Shown in pieces: positions 52,146-62,612 of a DNA stretch of 64,000 nt; position 1 is the stretch's first letter; each line of letters opens with the position of its first letter. The notes below the pieces were generated by a model that saw only the letters and a list, made by a program, of their open reading frames with translations, did not search any database and was not told the DNA's origin. The DNA is from Nioella sp. MMSF_3534. GTDB lineage: Bacteria; Pseudomonadota; Alphaproteobacteria; Rhodobacterales; Rhodobacteraceae. The stretch lies in NCBI RefSeq assembly GCF_030732985.1, contig NZ_JASHJX010000010.1, positions 30,791 to 94,790 of the forward strand, given 5' to 3'. Made by a program: the position numbers and the translations under genes.

Positions 52146-53282
52146 TTACATCTGGCACTGGTCCGCGTAGGCGTCGCCGTGATCTTCCAGCGCGGTGCCG
52201 ACAACCACATTGGTCAGCACGTCGCCCTGCATCACCACTTCACGAACATAGATGTCCTGGATCGGGTGATGGTTCGGACCGAAGGCGAAATCGCCACGGG
52301 TGCTGTCGAAATTGGCCGCTTCCAGCGCGGCGCGGAAGGCATCCGCGTCATCGGGATGCGCGACTTCCATGGCCGAGAGGATCAGGTTCGCGGTGTCGAA
52401 ACCCTGGCTGGCATAGAGCGAGGGCAGGCGGCCATATTCGGCCTGGAAGGCTTCGACAAAGGCGGCGTTCGTGGGGTTGTCCAGATCCTGGCTCCATTGC
52501 GAGGTGTTGTGCACGCCAAGCGCGGCCTCGCCCACGGCCCCCAGAATGCCCTGGTCAAAGCTGAAGGCCGGGCCAATCAGCGGGATGTCCACACCCGATT
52601 CCGCGTATTGACGGACGAAGGCGATGCCCATCCCGCCGGGCAGGAAGAAATAGACGCTGTCCGCGCCGGAATTGCGGATCTGGCTGATCTCGGCGGCGTA
52701 GTCGGTCTGGCCAAGCTGGGTATAGACCTCTTCGGCCACATCGCCCTCGAACATCCGCTGATAGCCGGTCAGCGCATCACGGCCCGCCGGATAGTTCGGC
52801 GCAAGGATGAAGCTGTTGCCATATCCTGCCGTGTTGGCATAGGCGCCCGCCGCTTCGTGCAGGCCGTCATTCTGCCACGCCACGTTGAAATAGTTCTCGT
52901 GACAGCCGGGACCGGCCAGCTGCGAGGGGCCGGCATTGGGCGACAGGTAGAACACGCCCTGCGCGGTGGCCGACGGGATCACCGCCATGGCGAGGTTCGA
53001 CCAGATGATGCCGGTCATGATATCCACGTCATCGGACTGGATCATGCGGTCGGCCAGTTGCACCGCCCGGTCGGGCGCGCGTTCGTCATCCTCGATGATC
53101 ATCTCGATATCGTCGCGGCCCGACTGTTCGATGGCCAGCATGAAGCCGTCGCGCACGTCGATGCCCAGCCCGGCGCCGCCGCCCGAAAGCGTGGTGATCA
53201 TGCCGATGCTGACGCCGTCGGCCAGCGCCATGGAGGAGGTGGAGGCCATCAGCCCCGCCAGTGCCAGTGTCTTGAGTTTCAT
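52146..53282 (-). CDS. livK: Branched-chain amino acid-type ABC transporter substrate-binding protein
   Basis: This 378-residue periplasmic protein has a Sec signal (MKLKTLALAGLMASTSSMALA) and a Peripla_BP_6 fold (ISIGMITTLSGGGAGLGIDVRDGFMLAIEQSG with VSIGM, PSATAQGVFYLSPNAGPSQLAG). Members of this class bind amino acids and also benzoates. Its place in the operon suggests 2-aminobenzoate or a similar aromatic acid as ligand. The symbol only reflects the transporter class. Confidence 0.9.
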   Translation of the reverse strand: MKLKTLALAGLMASTSSMALADGVSIGMITTLSGGGAGLGIDVRDGFMLAIEQSGRDDIEMIIEDDERAPDRAVQLADRMIQSDDVDIMTGIIWSNLAMAVIPSATAQGVFYLSPNAGPSQLAGPGCHENYFNVAWQNDGLHEAAGAYANTAGYGNSFILAPNYPAGRDALTGYQRMFEGDVAEEVYTQLGQTDYAAEISQIRNSGADSVYFFLPGGMGIAFVRQYAESGVDIPLIGPAFSFDQGILGAVGEAALGVHNTSQWSQDLDNPTNAAFVEAFQAEYGRLPSLYASQGFDTANLILSAMEVAHPDDADAFRAALEAANFDSTRGDFAFGPNHHPIQDIYVREVVMQGDVLTNVVVGTALEDHGDAYADQCQM

Positions 53283-53308
53283 TCTGTGTCTCCCTGTTGT
53301 TCGTTGTC

Positions 53309-53545
53309 TCAGAATGCCTTGAAGGTCAGCGTCGTCAATGTCCGCTCGATCCCGTCCACGTCGCGGAAGGCATCGTTGATGTAGCGGCCGATATCGTCCC
53401 CCTTCGGAATGATGAGCTTCACCAGAAGATCATATTCCCCGCTCGTGGAATAGAGTTCCGCGTGGATTTCCTTCAGCACGATGGCGAAGGCCACGTCATA
53501 GGTGGTGCCGGGTTTGCAACGGATCTGGACGAAAACGGTCTGCAT
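53309..53545 (-). CDS. Stand-alone Lrp/AsnC ligand-binding (RAM) domain protein
   Basis: This 78-residue protein consists only of the ferredoxin-like RAM domain of Lrp/AsnC regulators (VFVQIRCKPGTTYDVAFAIV...SGEYDLLVKLIIPKGDDIGRYINDAF). No DNA-binding helix is present. Its ATG overlaps the CoA ligase stop by one base. Such proteins oligomerise and bind amino acids or aromatic acids, so it may be an effector or modulator for the pathway; this is inference. Confidence 0.88.
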   Translation of the reverse strand: MQTVFVQIRCKPGTTYDVAFAIVLKEIHAELYSTSGEYDLLVKLIIPKGDDIGRYINDAFRDVDGIERTLTTLTFKAF

Positions 53546-55167
53546 CAGCCCTCCTCGCGCAGCTTGTAGCGCAGGATCTTGCCCGTGGGGGTTTTGGGCA
53601 GCGCCTCGATGAATTGCACCCGGCGGGGGTACTTGTAGGGCGCGATCGTGCTTTTGACATGGCTTTGCAGAAGCTCGACCAGCGCCTGGCTGGCCTCATG
53701 CCCTTCCGCCAGCACCACATGCGCTTCCACGATGCTGCCCCTTGCCTCGTCCGGCGCCGCAACCACGGCGCATTCGGCCACCGCGGCATGGGACAGCAGC
53801 GCCGCCTCCACCTCTGGCCCCGCGATGTTGTAGCCCGCCGACACGATCATGTCGTCATTGCGCGCGGCAAAATGCAGGTAGCCGTCCGCATCCATGGTGA
53901 AACTGTCGCCGGTGATGTTCCAGCCGTCGCGCACATAGGTGGTCTGACGCGGGTCGTTCAGGTAGCGGCACCCGGTTGGCCCACGCACGGCCAGCCGCCC
54001 GATCTCGCCATGGGGCACCTCGGCCATGTCGTCATCCACCACCTTCGCCTGATAGCCCGTCACCGGGCGGCCCGTGCAGGCGGGGCGGTGGTCGTCGAAG
54101 CGGTTGGTGACGAAGATATGCAGCATTTCGGTCGCGCCGATCCCGTCGAGCATCGGTTTGCCGGTCTTCGCCATCCACTCGTCATAGACCGGGGCAGGGA
54201 GCGTTTCCCCCGCGCTGACCGCCGCCCGCAAGCTGGACAGGTCCGCGCCTTCGTCCATCGCGCGCAACATGACCCGGTAGGCCGTGGGGGCGGTGAAGCA
54301 GACCGTGGCTTTAAACTGTTGGATGATCTCGATCATGTTGGGCGGCGAGGCGTTCTCCAGCAAAGTCGCCGCCGCCCCGAAGCGGAGCGGGAAAATGGCC
54401 AGCCCGCCAAGCCCGAAGGTGAAGGCAAGCGGGGGGGAACCCACGAACACGTCCTCTGGCGTTACCTGCAAGACCTCCTTCGCGTAGCCATCCGCGATGA
54501 TCAACAGGTCGCGGTGGAAATGCATCGTGGCCTTGGGCTCGCCCGTGCTGCCGCTGGTAAATCCAAGCAGCGCCACGTCATCGCGCCCGGTCTGAACCGC
54601 GTCGAATTTCACGGGCTTCGTCAGCGCCAGCCGGTCAAGCTCCGCGTCATGGTTGGCGGTACCGTCGAAGCCCACGACCGATTTCAGGTATTTGCTCGTC
54701 TTGGCACAGGCGATCATGTCTTCCATCAGCCGCGTATCGCAGAGCGCGAACTGCACCTCGGCCTTGTCCACGATCTTGGTCAGCTCCCCCGCCCGCAGCA
54801 TCGGCATGGTGTTGACCACCACCGCGCCCGCCTTGGTCGCCGCCAGCCACGCCGCCACCATGGCCGGGTTGTTGGCGGAGCGGATCAGCACCCGGTTGCC
54901 GGGCTTCACGCCCAGATCCTCGACCAGCACATGCGCCAGCCGGTTGGTCCAGTCCGTCAGCTCCTTATAGGTCCGCCGCCGCCCGTTCCCGATCAGGGCC
55001 GTGTGGTCTCCGAACCCCTTTTCCACCATGGAATCCGTCAGTTCCCACCCGGCGTTCAAGTGGTCAGGATAAGTGAAACCATCGAGACAGAAGTCCGGCC
55101 ACTGGTCCTCCGGGGGCAGCCCGTCGCGGGAAAACGTATCAGTATGGGCCGTCGGTCCGAGCATCAT
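53545..55167 (-). CDS. Benzoate/2-aminobenzoate-CoA ligase type AMP-binding enzyme
   Basis: This 540-residue ligase activates an aromatic acid to its CoA thioester. It has the benzoate-CoA ligase N-terminus ([21 protein letters not shown]), the P-loop [28 protein letters not shown], the [16 protein letters not shown] hinge and a final [22 protein letters not shown] precedes an ATGATG at 55167 that overlaps the acyl-CoA dehydrogenase stop. With the adjacent monooxygenase/reductase fusion, 2-aminobenzoate is the favoured substrate; salicylate or another ortho-substituted benzoate is possible. Confidence 0.9.
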   Translation of the reverse strand: MMLGPTAHTDTFSRDGLPPEDQWPDFCLDGFTYPDHLNAGWELTDSMVEKGFGDHTALIGNGRRRTYKELTDWTNRLAHVLVEDLGVKPGNRVLIRSANNPAMVAAWLAATKAGAVVVNTMPMLRAGELTKIVDKAEVQFALCDTRLMEDMIACAKTSKYLKSVVGFDGTANHDAELDRLALTKPVKFDAVQTGRDDVALLGFTSGSTGEPKATMHFHRDLLIIADGYAKEVLQVTPEDVFVGSPPLAFTFGLGGLAIFPLRFGAAATLLENASPPNMIEIIQQFKATVCFTAPTAYRVMLRAMDEGADLSSLRAAVSAGETLPAPVYDEWMAKTGKPMLDGIGATEMLHIFVTNRFDDHRPACTGRPVTGYQAKVVDDDMAEVPHGEIGRLAVRGPTGCRYLNDPRQTTYVRDGWNITGDSFTMDADGYLHFAARNDDMIVSAGYNIAGPEVEAALLSHAAVAECAVVAAPDEARGSIVEAHVVLAEGHEASQALVELLQSHVKSTIAPYKYPRRVQFIEALPKTPTGKILRYKLREEG

Positions 55168-56318
55168 AAGCCTCCCGTGAATGCCGCCATGGCCTGGCGG
55201 GCGATGATGACTTTCTGAACGTCCGAGGCGCCTTCGTAGATGCGCAGCGCCCGGATTTCGCGGTAGAGCTTCTCGACGGTTTCGCCGGATTTCACCCCGT
55301 CGCCGCCATGAAGTTGCAGGGCCTTGTCGATAACCTTCTGCGCCTGATCGGTGGAGAAGAGCTTCGCCATCGCCGCCTCTCGCGTGATCCGCGCCGCGCC
55401 GGAATCCTTGGCCCAGGCGGCGCGGTAGACCAGCAGCGCCGCCGCATCCACATCCACCGCCATAATCGCGATATGGCCCTGTACCATTTGCAGATCGAAG
55501 AGGGGCGCCCCCTGCACGTGACGGGTGGACACCCGCGCCAGCGCCTCGTCCAGCGCCCGGCGGGCAAAGCCCAGGGCCGCCGCCGCGACGGTGGAGCGGA
55601 AGACATCGAGCACCGACATGGCGATCTTGAAGCCCTCGCCAAGCCCGCCGATCAGCGCGGATTTCGGGATGCGGCAATCGCTGAACCGAAGGCGGGCTAG
55701 CGGGTGGGGGGCGATTGTTTCCAATCGTTCAACAATCTCCAGTCCCGGCGTGTCGGCAGGCATCACGAAGGCCGACAGCCCCCGCGCTCCCGGTGCTTCC
55801 CCAGTGCGGGCAAAGACGGTGTAGACATCCGCAATGCCGCCATTGGAAATCCACGTCTTTTCGCCATTGAGAACGAAGTGGTCGCCGTCTTCCTCCGCCG
55901 TCATGGTGGAATTGGCCACGTCGGACCCCGATTGCGGTTCGGTCAGCGCAAAGCCCGCAATCGCCTGACCTGTGCGCGTCAGCGGCAGCCATTCGGTTTT
56001 CTGCGAGGACGTGCCGAAAAGCGATATCGCCCCGGTTCCAAGCCCTTGCATGGCAAAGGAAAAATCCGCCAGCCCGTCATGGCGCGCCAAGGTCTCGCGG
56101 CTGAGACACAGGGTGCGCACATCGAACCTTTCGCCATCCCCCGCAGCGGTCGGGTGCAACCAGCCAGCATCGCCAAGCGCCTTCACCAGCCCCCGGCAAG
56201 CGGCATCCGTGTCATCATGATCGACACGGACCTCTGCCGCCCAGGCATCCAGCCCCTCGGCCCAGTCCCTGTGCTTTGGCTCGAAAAACGGCCAGTCGAG
56301 GAAGGTTCTGTCCGCCAT
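55164..56318 (-). CDS. Acyl-CoA dehydrogenase
   Basis: This 384-residue FAD enzyme has acyl-CoA dehydrogenase signatures: [34 protein letters not shown], and [36 protein letters not shown] at the C-terminus, with the catalytic Glu region YEGA. The ATG at 56318 overlaps the enoyl-CoA hydratase stop (TGATG). In the operon it would serve the beta-oxidation-like steps after ring reduction. Confidence 0.92.
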   Translation of the reverse strand: MADRTFLDWPFFEPKHRDWAEGLDAWAAEVRVDHDDTDAACRGLVKALGDAGWLHPTAAGDGERFDVRTLCLSRETLARHDGLADFSFAMQGLGTGAISLFGTSSQKTEWLPLTRTGQAIAGFALTEPQSGSDVANSTMTAEEDGDHFVLNGEKTWISNGGIADVYTVFARTGEAPGARGLSAFVMPADTPGLEIVERLETIAPHPLARLRFSDCRIPKSALIGGLGEGFKIAMSVLDVFRSTVAAAALGFARRALDEALARVSTRHVQGAPLFDLQMVQGHIAIMAVDVDAAALLVYRAAWAKDSGAARITREAAMAKLFSTDQAQKVIDKALQLHGGDGVKSGETVEKLYREIRALRIYEGASDVQKVIIARQAMAAFTGGL

Positions 56319-57130
56319 CAATCCCCCCTGAACACAGGTTTTTCTTTCGCAACAAACGCCCGGTAGGCGCGTTCGAAATCCGCCGTCTGCATGCAGATCG
56401 CCTGCGCCTGCGCCTCGGCCTCGATCGCTTGGTCGAGCCCCATGTTCCATTCCTGATTGAGCTGCGTCTTGGTGATCCCATGGGCAAAGACCGGCCCCGC
56501 CGCCAGCCGTTCGGCCAGTTCCATCGCCTTGTCTTCCAGCTGATCCGCCGGGTGCAGCGCGTTCCAATACCCCCAGGCCAGCCCTTCCTCGGCCCGCATC
56601 GTGCGGCCCGTGTAGAGCAGCTCCGCCGCGCGGCCCTGGCCAATGATCCGGGGCAGCATCGCGCAGGCCCCCATGTCACAGCCTGCCAGCCCCACGCGGG
56701 TAAAAAGGAACGCGCATTTCGCCTCCGGCGTCGCCAGACGCATGTCAGAGGCCATGGTGATGATCGCGCCCGCGCCCACAGCGACGCCATCCACGGCAGA
56801 GATGATGGGTTTGCCGCAGCCGATCATGGCCTTGACCAGATCGCCGGTCATCCGGGTGAAGGCCAGCAGGCCCTTCATGTCCATCTTCGTGAGCGGCCCG
56901 ATGATGTCATGCACATCCCCGCCGGAACAGAAATTGCCCTCGTTCGAGGCGAAGACAACGACATCCACATCCTCGGCATAAGCCAGCGCCCGGAACGTGT
57001 CGCGCAATTCCGCGTAGCTGTCGAAGGTCAGGGGGTTCTTGCGGTCAGGCCGCGCCAGCCGCACCCGCGCGATGCGCTCGCGCAGCTGCCATTCGAAATG
57101 CGTCGGTTTCAGGTCAGCCATTTTGGCCAT
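56318..57130 (-). CDS. Enoyl-CoA hydratase/isomerase family protein
   Basis: This 270-residue crotonase-fold enzyme has the oxyanion-hole segment [20 protein letters not shown] and [29 protein letters not shown] lies six bases before the ATG at 57130, which overlaps the MarR gene by 17 bases. It probably hydrates or opens the reduced ring intermediate. Confidence 0.92.
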   Translation of the reverse strand: MAKMADLKPTHFEWQLRERIARVRLARPDRKNPLTFDSYAELRDTFRALAYAEDVDVVVFASNEGNFCSGGDVHDIIGPLTKMDMKGLLAFTRMTGDLVKAMIGCGKPIISAVDGVAVGAGAIITMASDMRLATPEAKCAFLFTRVGLAGCDMGACAMLPRIIGQGRAAELLYTGRTMRAEEGLAWGYWNALHPADQLEDKAMELAERLAAGPVFAHGITKTQLNQEWNMGLDQAIEAEAQAQAICMQTADFERAYRAFVAKEKPVFRGD

Positions 57131-57569
57131 CGCTCGCCTCCTCCACGCGGTGCAGAATATCCCGCAGCGCGTCCAGTTCCTCATGTCCCAGCATCGAAAA
57201 CAGCCGATCGACCTCGCCCCGATGCTCGGATGCCTGCGCCGCGAAGACGTCGCGGCCCTTGTCCGTCAGTTCCGCCAGCACCACGCGCCGGTCACCTTCA
57301 CCGGGGACGCGGCGGGCGAGGCCCTCTTTCTCCAGCCGTTCGACAACCGCCGTGGCGTTGCCGTTCGAGACCAGCAGCTGCCTTGAAAGCTCGCTCATCT
57401 TCATCGGCCCCTTCGCACGGTAGAGCGCCGCCATCACGTCGAACCGGGGCAGGGTGGTGTCGTGGTTCACCCGCAGATATTCGCGCAGGTGGTTTTCCAT
57501 GCCCCGCGTCATCCGCAGAAGGCGGATCCAGGTGCGTAGACGACGATGGGGCAGGTCGGTTTCGCGCAT
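57114..57569 (-). CDS. MarR family transcriptional regulator
   Basis: This 151-residue regulator has a MarR winged helix ([50 protein letters not shown]). MarR proteins often sense aromatic acids or their CoA thioesters. It lies inside the operon it probably represses; its likely operator is the inverted repeat at 60657-60690. Its ATG overlaps the SDR stop by one base. Confidence 0.92.
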   Translation of the reverse strand: MRETDLPHRRLRTWIRLLRMTRGMENHLREYLRVNHDTTLPRFDVMAALYRAKGPMKMSELSRQLLVSNGNATAVVERLEKEGLARRVPGEGDRRVVLAELTDKGRDVFAAQASEHRGEVDRLFSMLGHEELDALRDILHRVEEASDGQNG

Positions 57570-58297
57570 CAGATCTCGCCCCCCGAAACCGACAGCGCAT
57601 GCCCGTTGACCGAGCTTGCGCCCGCTGACGCCAAAAACAGCGCGGCGGCGGCCACTTCCTCTGGCGCGATGAGCCGCGCCATGGGGTTGCCGCTGGTGAT
57701 CATGGAAATCGCCTTCTCAAGCGGCACGTCGAACCGGTCCATGACCGATTGCGCGGCGGCATCGGCCATTTCCGTGTCCACGAAACCGGGGCAGATCGCG
57801 TTGCAGGTAATGCCCGATTTGGCCACTTCCTTGGCGACGGACCGCACCAGCCCCAGCACCCCGTGTTTGGAGGCCGAATAGGGCGCGATGTTGGACCCAC
57901 CCTGCAACGCGGCGGTTGAGGCAATGGCGATAAGCCGCCCGCCCTTTGGCATCACGCGCAGGCCTTCGCGGAAGGTCAGGAAGGTGCCGGTCAGGTTCAC
58001 GTCCATCGTGGCCTGCCAGTCGGCCAGCGACACGTCGACCAGCTTCTTCGCCTTGCCTGCGCCCGCATTGGCGATGACCACGTCGAAGGGTTGGGAAAAG
58101 AGCGCAGCCACGTCCTCTTCCTTCGTCACATCGGCGGTCGCGATCTCGATCTCGAAGCCCTCTGCGGTTTCCCGCAACGGTCCTTCCCGCCGCCCGGCAA
58201 TCGTCACCGCATCGCCTTGCGCCGCGAAAGCATGGGCAATGGCCCGGCCTATCCCCGTGCCGCCCCCGGTGATCAGAACGCGCCGCTGCTCGGTCAT
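57569..58297 (-). CDS. SDR family NAD(P)-dependent dehydrogenase
   Basis: This 242-residue enzyme has a complete SDR set: [15 protein letters not shown] for NAD(P), [14 protein letters not shown] with the active Ser, and YSASKHG with Tyr and Lys. It probably oxidises a hydroxyacyl-CoA or reduces a ring ketone in the aromatic pathway. It overlaps the monooxygenase/reductase gene by four bases. Confidence 0.92.
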   Translation of the reverse strand: MTEQRRVLITGGGTGIGRAIAHAFAAQGDAVTIAGRREGPLRETAEGFEIEIATADVTKEEDVAALFSQPFDVVIANAGAGKAKKLVDVSLADWQATMDVNLTGTFLTFREGLRVMPKGGRLIAIASTAALQGGSNIAPYSASKHGVLGLVRSVAKEVAKSGITCNAICPGFVDTEMADAAAQSVMDRFDVPLEKAISMITSGNPMARLIAPEEVAAAALFLASAGASSVNGHALSVSGGEI

Positions 58298-60591
58298 GCC
58301 CGGATCTCCTCCTGCGTTTTCTTCTCCTGCAACCGGTAGGCCTGATCGCGGCCCGCGAGATAGGGCAGGGGCCAGTGCACGGAGGTGTCGTTCAATTCCA
58401 CGGCGGCATGCAGCGTCCAGTAGGGATCGGCCAGATGCGGGCGGGCAAGGCAGACGAGGTCCGCGCGCCCGGCCATCAGGATCGAGTTCACATGGTCGGT
58501 TTCAAAGATATTGCCCACGGCCATGGTGGGCATGTGGAGCTCATTGCGGATGCGGTTGGAAAACGGCGTCTGGAACATGCGGCCATAGACGGGCGCGGCC
58601 TCCACGCTGGTCTGACCTGCTGACACGTCGATGATATCGGCGCCGGCCTCCCGGAACATCCGCGCGATCTCCACCGCTTCCTCCGGGGTCACGCCCTCCG
58701 AACCCACCCAGTCATTGGCGGAGATCCTGACCGACATGGGTTTTTCCTCCGGCCATGCCGCGCGCATCGCCGCGAACACCTCCAGCGGGTAGCGCATCCG
58801 GTTTTCGAGCGATCCGCCGTAGTCATCGCCGCGCTGGTTCGACATGGGCGAGATGAAGGAGGACATCAGGTAACCATGGGCGGCATGAAGCTCGATCATG
58901 TCGAAGCCCGCCCGGTCGGCCATCTCAACCGCGGCCACGAACTGCGCCGTTACCGCGTCCATATCCGCGCGGGTCATTTCCTTCGGCGCCGGGTTGCGGT
59001 CCGACCACGGAATGGCCGAGGCCGAGAGTGTCTCCCAGTTCCCCTCCGGCAGCGGCGCGTCCATCTCCTCCCACCCCAGTTGGGTGGAGCCCTTGCGGCC
59101 CGAATGCCCGATCTGGCAGCAGATCTTGGCCTCCGTCTCGGCATGGACAAAATCGACCAGCCGTTTCCACGCCGCCTCATGCTCCGGCGCGTAGAGCCCT
59201 GGACAGCCCGGCGTGATCCTGCCCTCGGGCGAGACACAGGTCATTTCCGTATAGACCAGCCCGGCGCCGCCCTTGGCGCGTTCGGCATAGTGGACGAAAT
59301 GCCAGTCGGTCGGGCAGCCATCCACGGCCTTGTACTGCGCCATGGGGGACACCACGACGCGGTTCGTCAGCGCCATGTTGCGCAGGCGGAAAGGCGTGAA
59401 CATCGGCGTCCGGTGTGGCGCACCGGCAGGCAGCCCGGCCTGGGTCATGAACCAGCGTTCCGCGCTTTCCAGCCACACGGGGTCGCGCAGGCGCAGGTTT
59501 TCATGGGAAATCCGCTGCGATCGCGTCAGCAGGTTGTAGTTGAACTGTACCGGGTCCTGATCGAGATAGCGTTCGACTTCCTCGAACCATTCCAGGCTGT
59601 TCCGGGCAGCGGATTGCAGGCGCAGAACCTCGACCCGGCGCTCCTCCTGATAGCGTTCAAACGCCTGTTCCATAGTCGGTTCCGAATGCAGGTATTCGGC
59701 CAGAGCAATCGCACTGTCGAAAGCCAGTCGCGATCCCGACCCGATGGAAAAATGCCCGGTCGCGGCGGCGTCGCCCATCAGGACCACATTGCCGGTGTAC
59801 CACTTCTCGCAGATCACACGCGGGAACTGCATCCAGACGGCAGACCCACGCAGATGGGCGGCGTTGGACATCAGGGCATGCCCGTCCAGATGCCGTTCAA
59901 AGACCTTGCGGCAGGTCTCGACGGTTTCCTCCTTGGTCATGTCCTCGAAACCCCAGGCGTCCCAGGTCTCGGGCAGGCATTCGACAATGAAGGTCGCAGT
60001 CTGATCGTCGAACTGGTAGACATGCGCCCACATCCAGCCGTGCTCGGTCTTCTCGAAGATGAAGGTAAAGGCGTCGTCGAATTTCTGATGCGTGCCAAGC
60101 CAGACGAACTTGCACAGCCGCGTGTCGATGTCGGGCTGGAAAATGTCCGTATATTCGTTGCGGACACGTGAATTGATCCCGTCCGTGGCGACCACTAGGT
60201 CATAGTCGTGACGGTACTCCTCGGCACAGCCGAACTCGGTCTCGAATTGCAGGTTCACGCCCAACTCCCGCGCCCGGTCCTGCAACAGGATCAGCATCTG
60301 CTTGCGCCCGATCCCGGCAAAGCCATGCCCGCCGGACACCGTGCGCACCCCATCATGGATCACGGCGATATCGTCCCAATAGGCGAAGTGATCGCGGATG
60401 GCTTGCGTGGATTTCGGGTCGTTGGTTTCCATCCGTTCCAGCGCGTCGTCGGACAGCACCACGCCCCAGCCGAACGTGTCATTGGCGCGGTTGCGCTCCA
60501 CCACCGTCACCTCGTGCGAGGGGTCGCGCAGCTTCATGCTGATCGCGAAATAGAGCCCCGCAGGACCGCCGCCGAGACAGATGATCTTCAT
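58294..60591 (-). CDS. Bifunctional flavin monooxygenase / old-yellow-enzyme fusion (2-aminobenzoyl-CoA monooxygenase/reductase type)
   Basis: This 765-residue fusion matches the enzyme described from Azoarcus evansii, which hydroxylates 2-aminobenzoyl-CoA and then reduces the ring. The N-terminal half is a PHBH-type FAD monooxygenase ([45 protein letters not shown]). From about residue 390 an old-yellow-enzyme domain follows ([64 protein letters not shown]). Automatic annotation often calls this layout salicylyl-CoA 5-hydroxylase. It is the first gene of the long minus-strand operon. Confidence 0.9.
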   Translation of the reverse strand: MKIICLGGGPAGLYFAISMKLRDPSHEVTVVERNRANDTFGWGVVLSDDALERMETNDPKSTQAIRDHFAYWDDIAVIHDGVRTVSGGHGFAGIGRKQMLILLQDRARELGVNLQFETEFGCAEEYRHDYDLVVATDGINSRVRNEYTDIFQPDIDTRLCKFVWLGTHQKFDDAFTFIFEKTEHGWMWAHVYQFDDQTATFIVECLPETWDAWGFEDMTKEETVETCRKVFERHLDGHALMSNAAHLRGSAVWMQFPRVICEKWYTGNVVLMGDAAATGHFSIGSGSRLAFDSAIALAEYLHSEPTMEQAFERYQEERRVEVLRLQSAARNSLEWFEEVERYLDQDPVQFNYNLLTRSQRISHENLRLRDPVWLESAERWFMTQAGLPAGAPHRTPMFTPFRLRNMALTNRVVVSPMAQYKAVDGCPTDWHFVHYAERAKGGAGLVYTEMTCVSPEGRITPGCPGLYAPEHEAAWKRLVDFVHAETEAKICCQIGHSGRKGSTQLGWEEMDAPLPEGNWETLSASAIPWSDRNPAPKEMTRADMDAVTAQFVAAVEMADRAGFDMIELHAAHGYLMSSFISPMSNQRGDDYGGSLENRMRYPLEVFAAMRAAWPEEKPMSVRISANDWVGSEGVTPEEAVEIARMFREAGADIIDVSAGQTSVEAAPVYGRMFQTPFSNRIRNELHMPTMAVGNIFETDHVNSILMAGRADLVCLARPHLADPYWTLHAAVELNDTSVHWPLPYLAGRDQAYRLQEKKTQEEIRA

Positions 60592-60656
60592 GTGATCCTT
60601 CCCCAGATGTACCGCCGAGAGACTCGGGTCTGATCAGAGGCTAGCAAGGTGGATAT

Positions 60657-60690
60657 ATATTTCAAGCTTAAAGTATCCAGCTTGAAATAT
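60657..60690. promoter_or_regulatory. Inverted repeat upstream of the aromatic operon, candidate MarR operator
   Basis: ATATTTCAAGC at 60657-60667 and GCTTGAAATAT at 60680-60690 are perfect 11-bp arms with a 12-base spacer, 66 bp before the monooxygenase/reductase ATG. Arms are 23 bp apart centre to centre, about two helix turns. MarR operators are AT-rich palindromes of this type. Confidence 0.65.
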
Positions 60691-60760
60691 CTCGCTTCTC
60701 AATGTGAAACTTTCATGAAATCAGTCGGATCGCGGGGCAGGGGGCTTGCGCGACTCATCT

Positions 60761-60780
60761 ATTTCGGTAATTCACGAAAT
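60761..60780. promoter_or_regulatory. Candidate ArsR operator overlapping the arsRC start
   Basis: ATTTCG at 60761-60766 faces CGAAAT at 60775-60780 directly before the ATG. The short arms and AT-rich centre suit an ArsR box, and no ribosome site is visible, so the message may be leaderless or start elsewhere. Confidence 0.4.
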
Positions 60781-61617
60781 ATGGAAAAAGAACTCGACCA
60801 GCTCGCCACCCTCGCCCATGGCGGACGCAACGCCATTTTCCGGCTGCTCATGCGCCGCTATCCCGACGCGGTTCCGGCGGGCGAAATCACGGCTGCGCTT
60901 GGCCTCAAACCCTCCACCGCGTCGGCCCATCTTGCCGCGCTGCGCGAGGCGGGGCTGATCACCCAGACCCGCGCGGGTACGTCGCTCCTTTACCGCGCTG
61001 ATACGGGCACGGCTCAGGGCCTCGTCGATTTCCTGTTCTCCGACTGCTGCCGGGGCCGCCCCGACATCTGCCCGCCCGCCATGACCCTTCCCGCGAAAGG
61101 AGCCGGGACCATGCCCGACAAGACCTATAGCGTTCTGTTCATCTGCACCGGCAATTCCGCCCGGTCGATCATTGCCGAAACCCTGCTGCGCGACATGGGC
61201 GCGGGCCGCTTCACCGTCCATTCCGCCGGAACGCAGCCCTATTCGGAACTGAACCCGATGGCCGTGGACATGCTGGCCCAAAAGGGCCACGACGTGACCG
61301 GCTTGCGCGCCAAGAGTGTGTCGGAATTCCAGGGCGAAAGCGCCCCCGCGCTCGACTTCGTCTTCACCGTCTGCGACCGTGCCGCGAATGAGGACTGCCC
61401 GCCATGGCCGGGCCAGCCGATCACCGCCCATTGGGGCCTGCCCGACCCGGTGAAGGCAGAGGGAACCGAGGCGCAACGGATGCTCGCCTTCCAGCAGACC
61501 TACGGGCTTCTGAAGAACCGCATCGCCGCCTTCACCGCCCTGCCGCTCGACGCGCTCGATGCCGTGTCGCTGCAATCCCAACTCGACGACATCGCCTCCG
61601 AAGGAGCCACCGAATGA
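60781..61617 (+). CDS. ArsR-ArsC fusion: arsenic-responsive repressor joined to arsenate reductase
   Basis: This 278-residue protein joins an ArsR winged helix (residues 1-95, [28 protein letters not shown]) to a low-molecular-weight phosphatase-type arsenate reductase with the P-loop CTGNSARS, the Cys pair in [15 protein letters not shown] and the [14 protein letters not shown] motif of thioredoxin-coupled ArsC. It would both sense arsenic and reduce arsenate. CC in [11 protein letters not shown] after the DNA-binding domain may bind arsenite. The ATG at 60781 begins the recognisable domain; the frame is open further upstream. Confidence 0.9.
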   Translation: MEKELDQLATLAHGGRNAIFRLLMRRYPDAVPAGEITAALGLKPSTASAHLAALREAGLITQTRAGTSLLYRADTGTAQGLVDFLFSDCCRGRPDICPPAMTLPAKGAGTMPDKTYSVLFICTGNSARSIIAETLLRDMGAGRFTVHSAGTQPYSELNPMAVDMLAQKGHDVTGLRAKSVSEFQGESAPALDFVFTVCDRAANEDCPPWPGQPITAHWGLPDPVKAEGTEAQRMLAFQQTYGLLKNRIAAFTALPLDALDAVSLQSQLDDIASEGATE

Positions 61618-62612
61618 CCACCTACGCCCTCAATGGCCTCGGCCGCATGGGAAAACTCGCCCTGCGCCCGCTGCTGGAACGCGGCGCGAAGATCGCCTGG
61701 ATCAACGACGCCACGGGCGACCCGGAAATGCACGCGCATCTGCTGGAATTCGACACCGTCCATGGCCGGTGGGACGCCCGGTTCAGCCATGACGCCGACA
61801 GCCTCACCATCGACGGCACCCGCCTGCCTGTGCTGAACGAACGCGTGCTGGAAAACCTGCCGCTCGATGGCGTCGACGTGGTCATCGACTGCACCGGCGC
61901 CTTCAAGACAGAAGCGAAACTCGCCCCCTATTTCGCGGCAGGCGTGAAGAAGGTCGTCGTCTCCGCCCCGGTCAAGGACGGCCCCACGGCCAACATCGTC
62001 TACGGCGTGAACAATCACGATTACGACCCGGCACAGCACCGCATCGTGACCGCCGCCAGCTGCACGACGAACTGCATCGCCCCGGTCGTGAAGGTCGTGC
62101 ATGAAACCTTCGGCATAAAGCACGGCTCCATCACCACGATCCACGACGTGACCAACACGCAAACCATCGTGGACCGCCCGGCAAAAGACCTGCGCCGCGC
62201 CCGCTCGGCCCTGAACTCCCTGATCCCCACCACCACGGGCAGCGCCACCGCGATCACGCTCATCTATCCCGAACTGACCGGCAAACTGAACGGCCACGCC
62301 GTGCGCGTGCCGCTGCTCAACGCCTCGCTCACCGACATGGTGTTCGAGCTCGACCGCCCCGTGACGGTCGAAGAGGTCAACGCCGCCTTCAAAGCCGCGT
62401 CCGAGGGCGATCTGAACGGCATCCTCGGCTATGAAACCCGGCCTTTGGTCAGCGCCGACTACACGAACGACCCCCGATCCACGATCGTGGACGCGCCCTC
62501 GACCATGGTGGTGAACGGCACGCAGCTGAAAATCTACGCCTGGTACGACAACGAATGGGGCTACGCGCACCGCCTTGCCGACGTGGCCTTCATGGTGGGG
62601 GCAAGCCTGTGA
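61614..62612 (+). CDS. ArsJ-associated glyceraldehyde-3-phosphate dehydrogenase
   Basis: This 332-residue enzyme has the GAPDH active site [14 protein letters not shown] and [12 protein letters not shown] at the end. In arsenic operons this GAPDH joins arsenate to glyceraldehyde 3-phosphate, giving unstable 1-arseno-3-phosphoglycerate for export. It overlaps arsRC by four bases (ATGA) and ArsJ by four bases (GTGA), so it belongs to arsenic resistance rather than to central glycolysis. Confidence 0.92.
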   Translation: MTTYALNGLGRMGKLALRPLLERGAKIAWINDATGDPEMHAHLLEFDTVHGRWDARFSHDADSLTIDGTRLPVLNERVLENLPLDGVDVVIDCTGAFKTEAKLAPYFAAGVKKVVVSAPVKDGPTANIVYGVNNHDYDPAQHRIVTAASCTTNCIAPVVKVVHETFGIKHGSITTIHDVTNTQTIVDRPAKDLRRARSALNSLIPTTTGSATAITLIYPELTGKLNGHAVRVPLLNASLTDMVFELDRPVTVEEVNAAFKAASEGDLNGILGYETRPLVSADYTNDPRSTIVDAPSTMVVNGTQLKIYAWYDNEWGYAHRLADVAFMVGASL

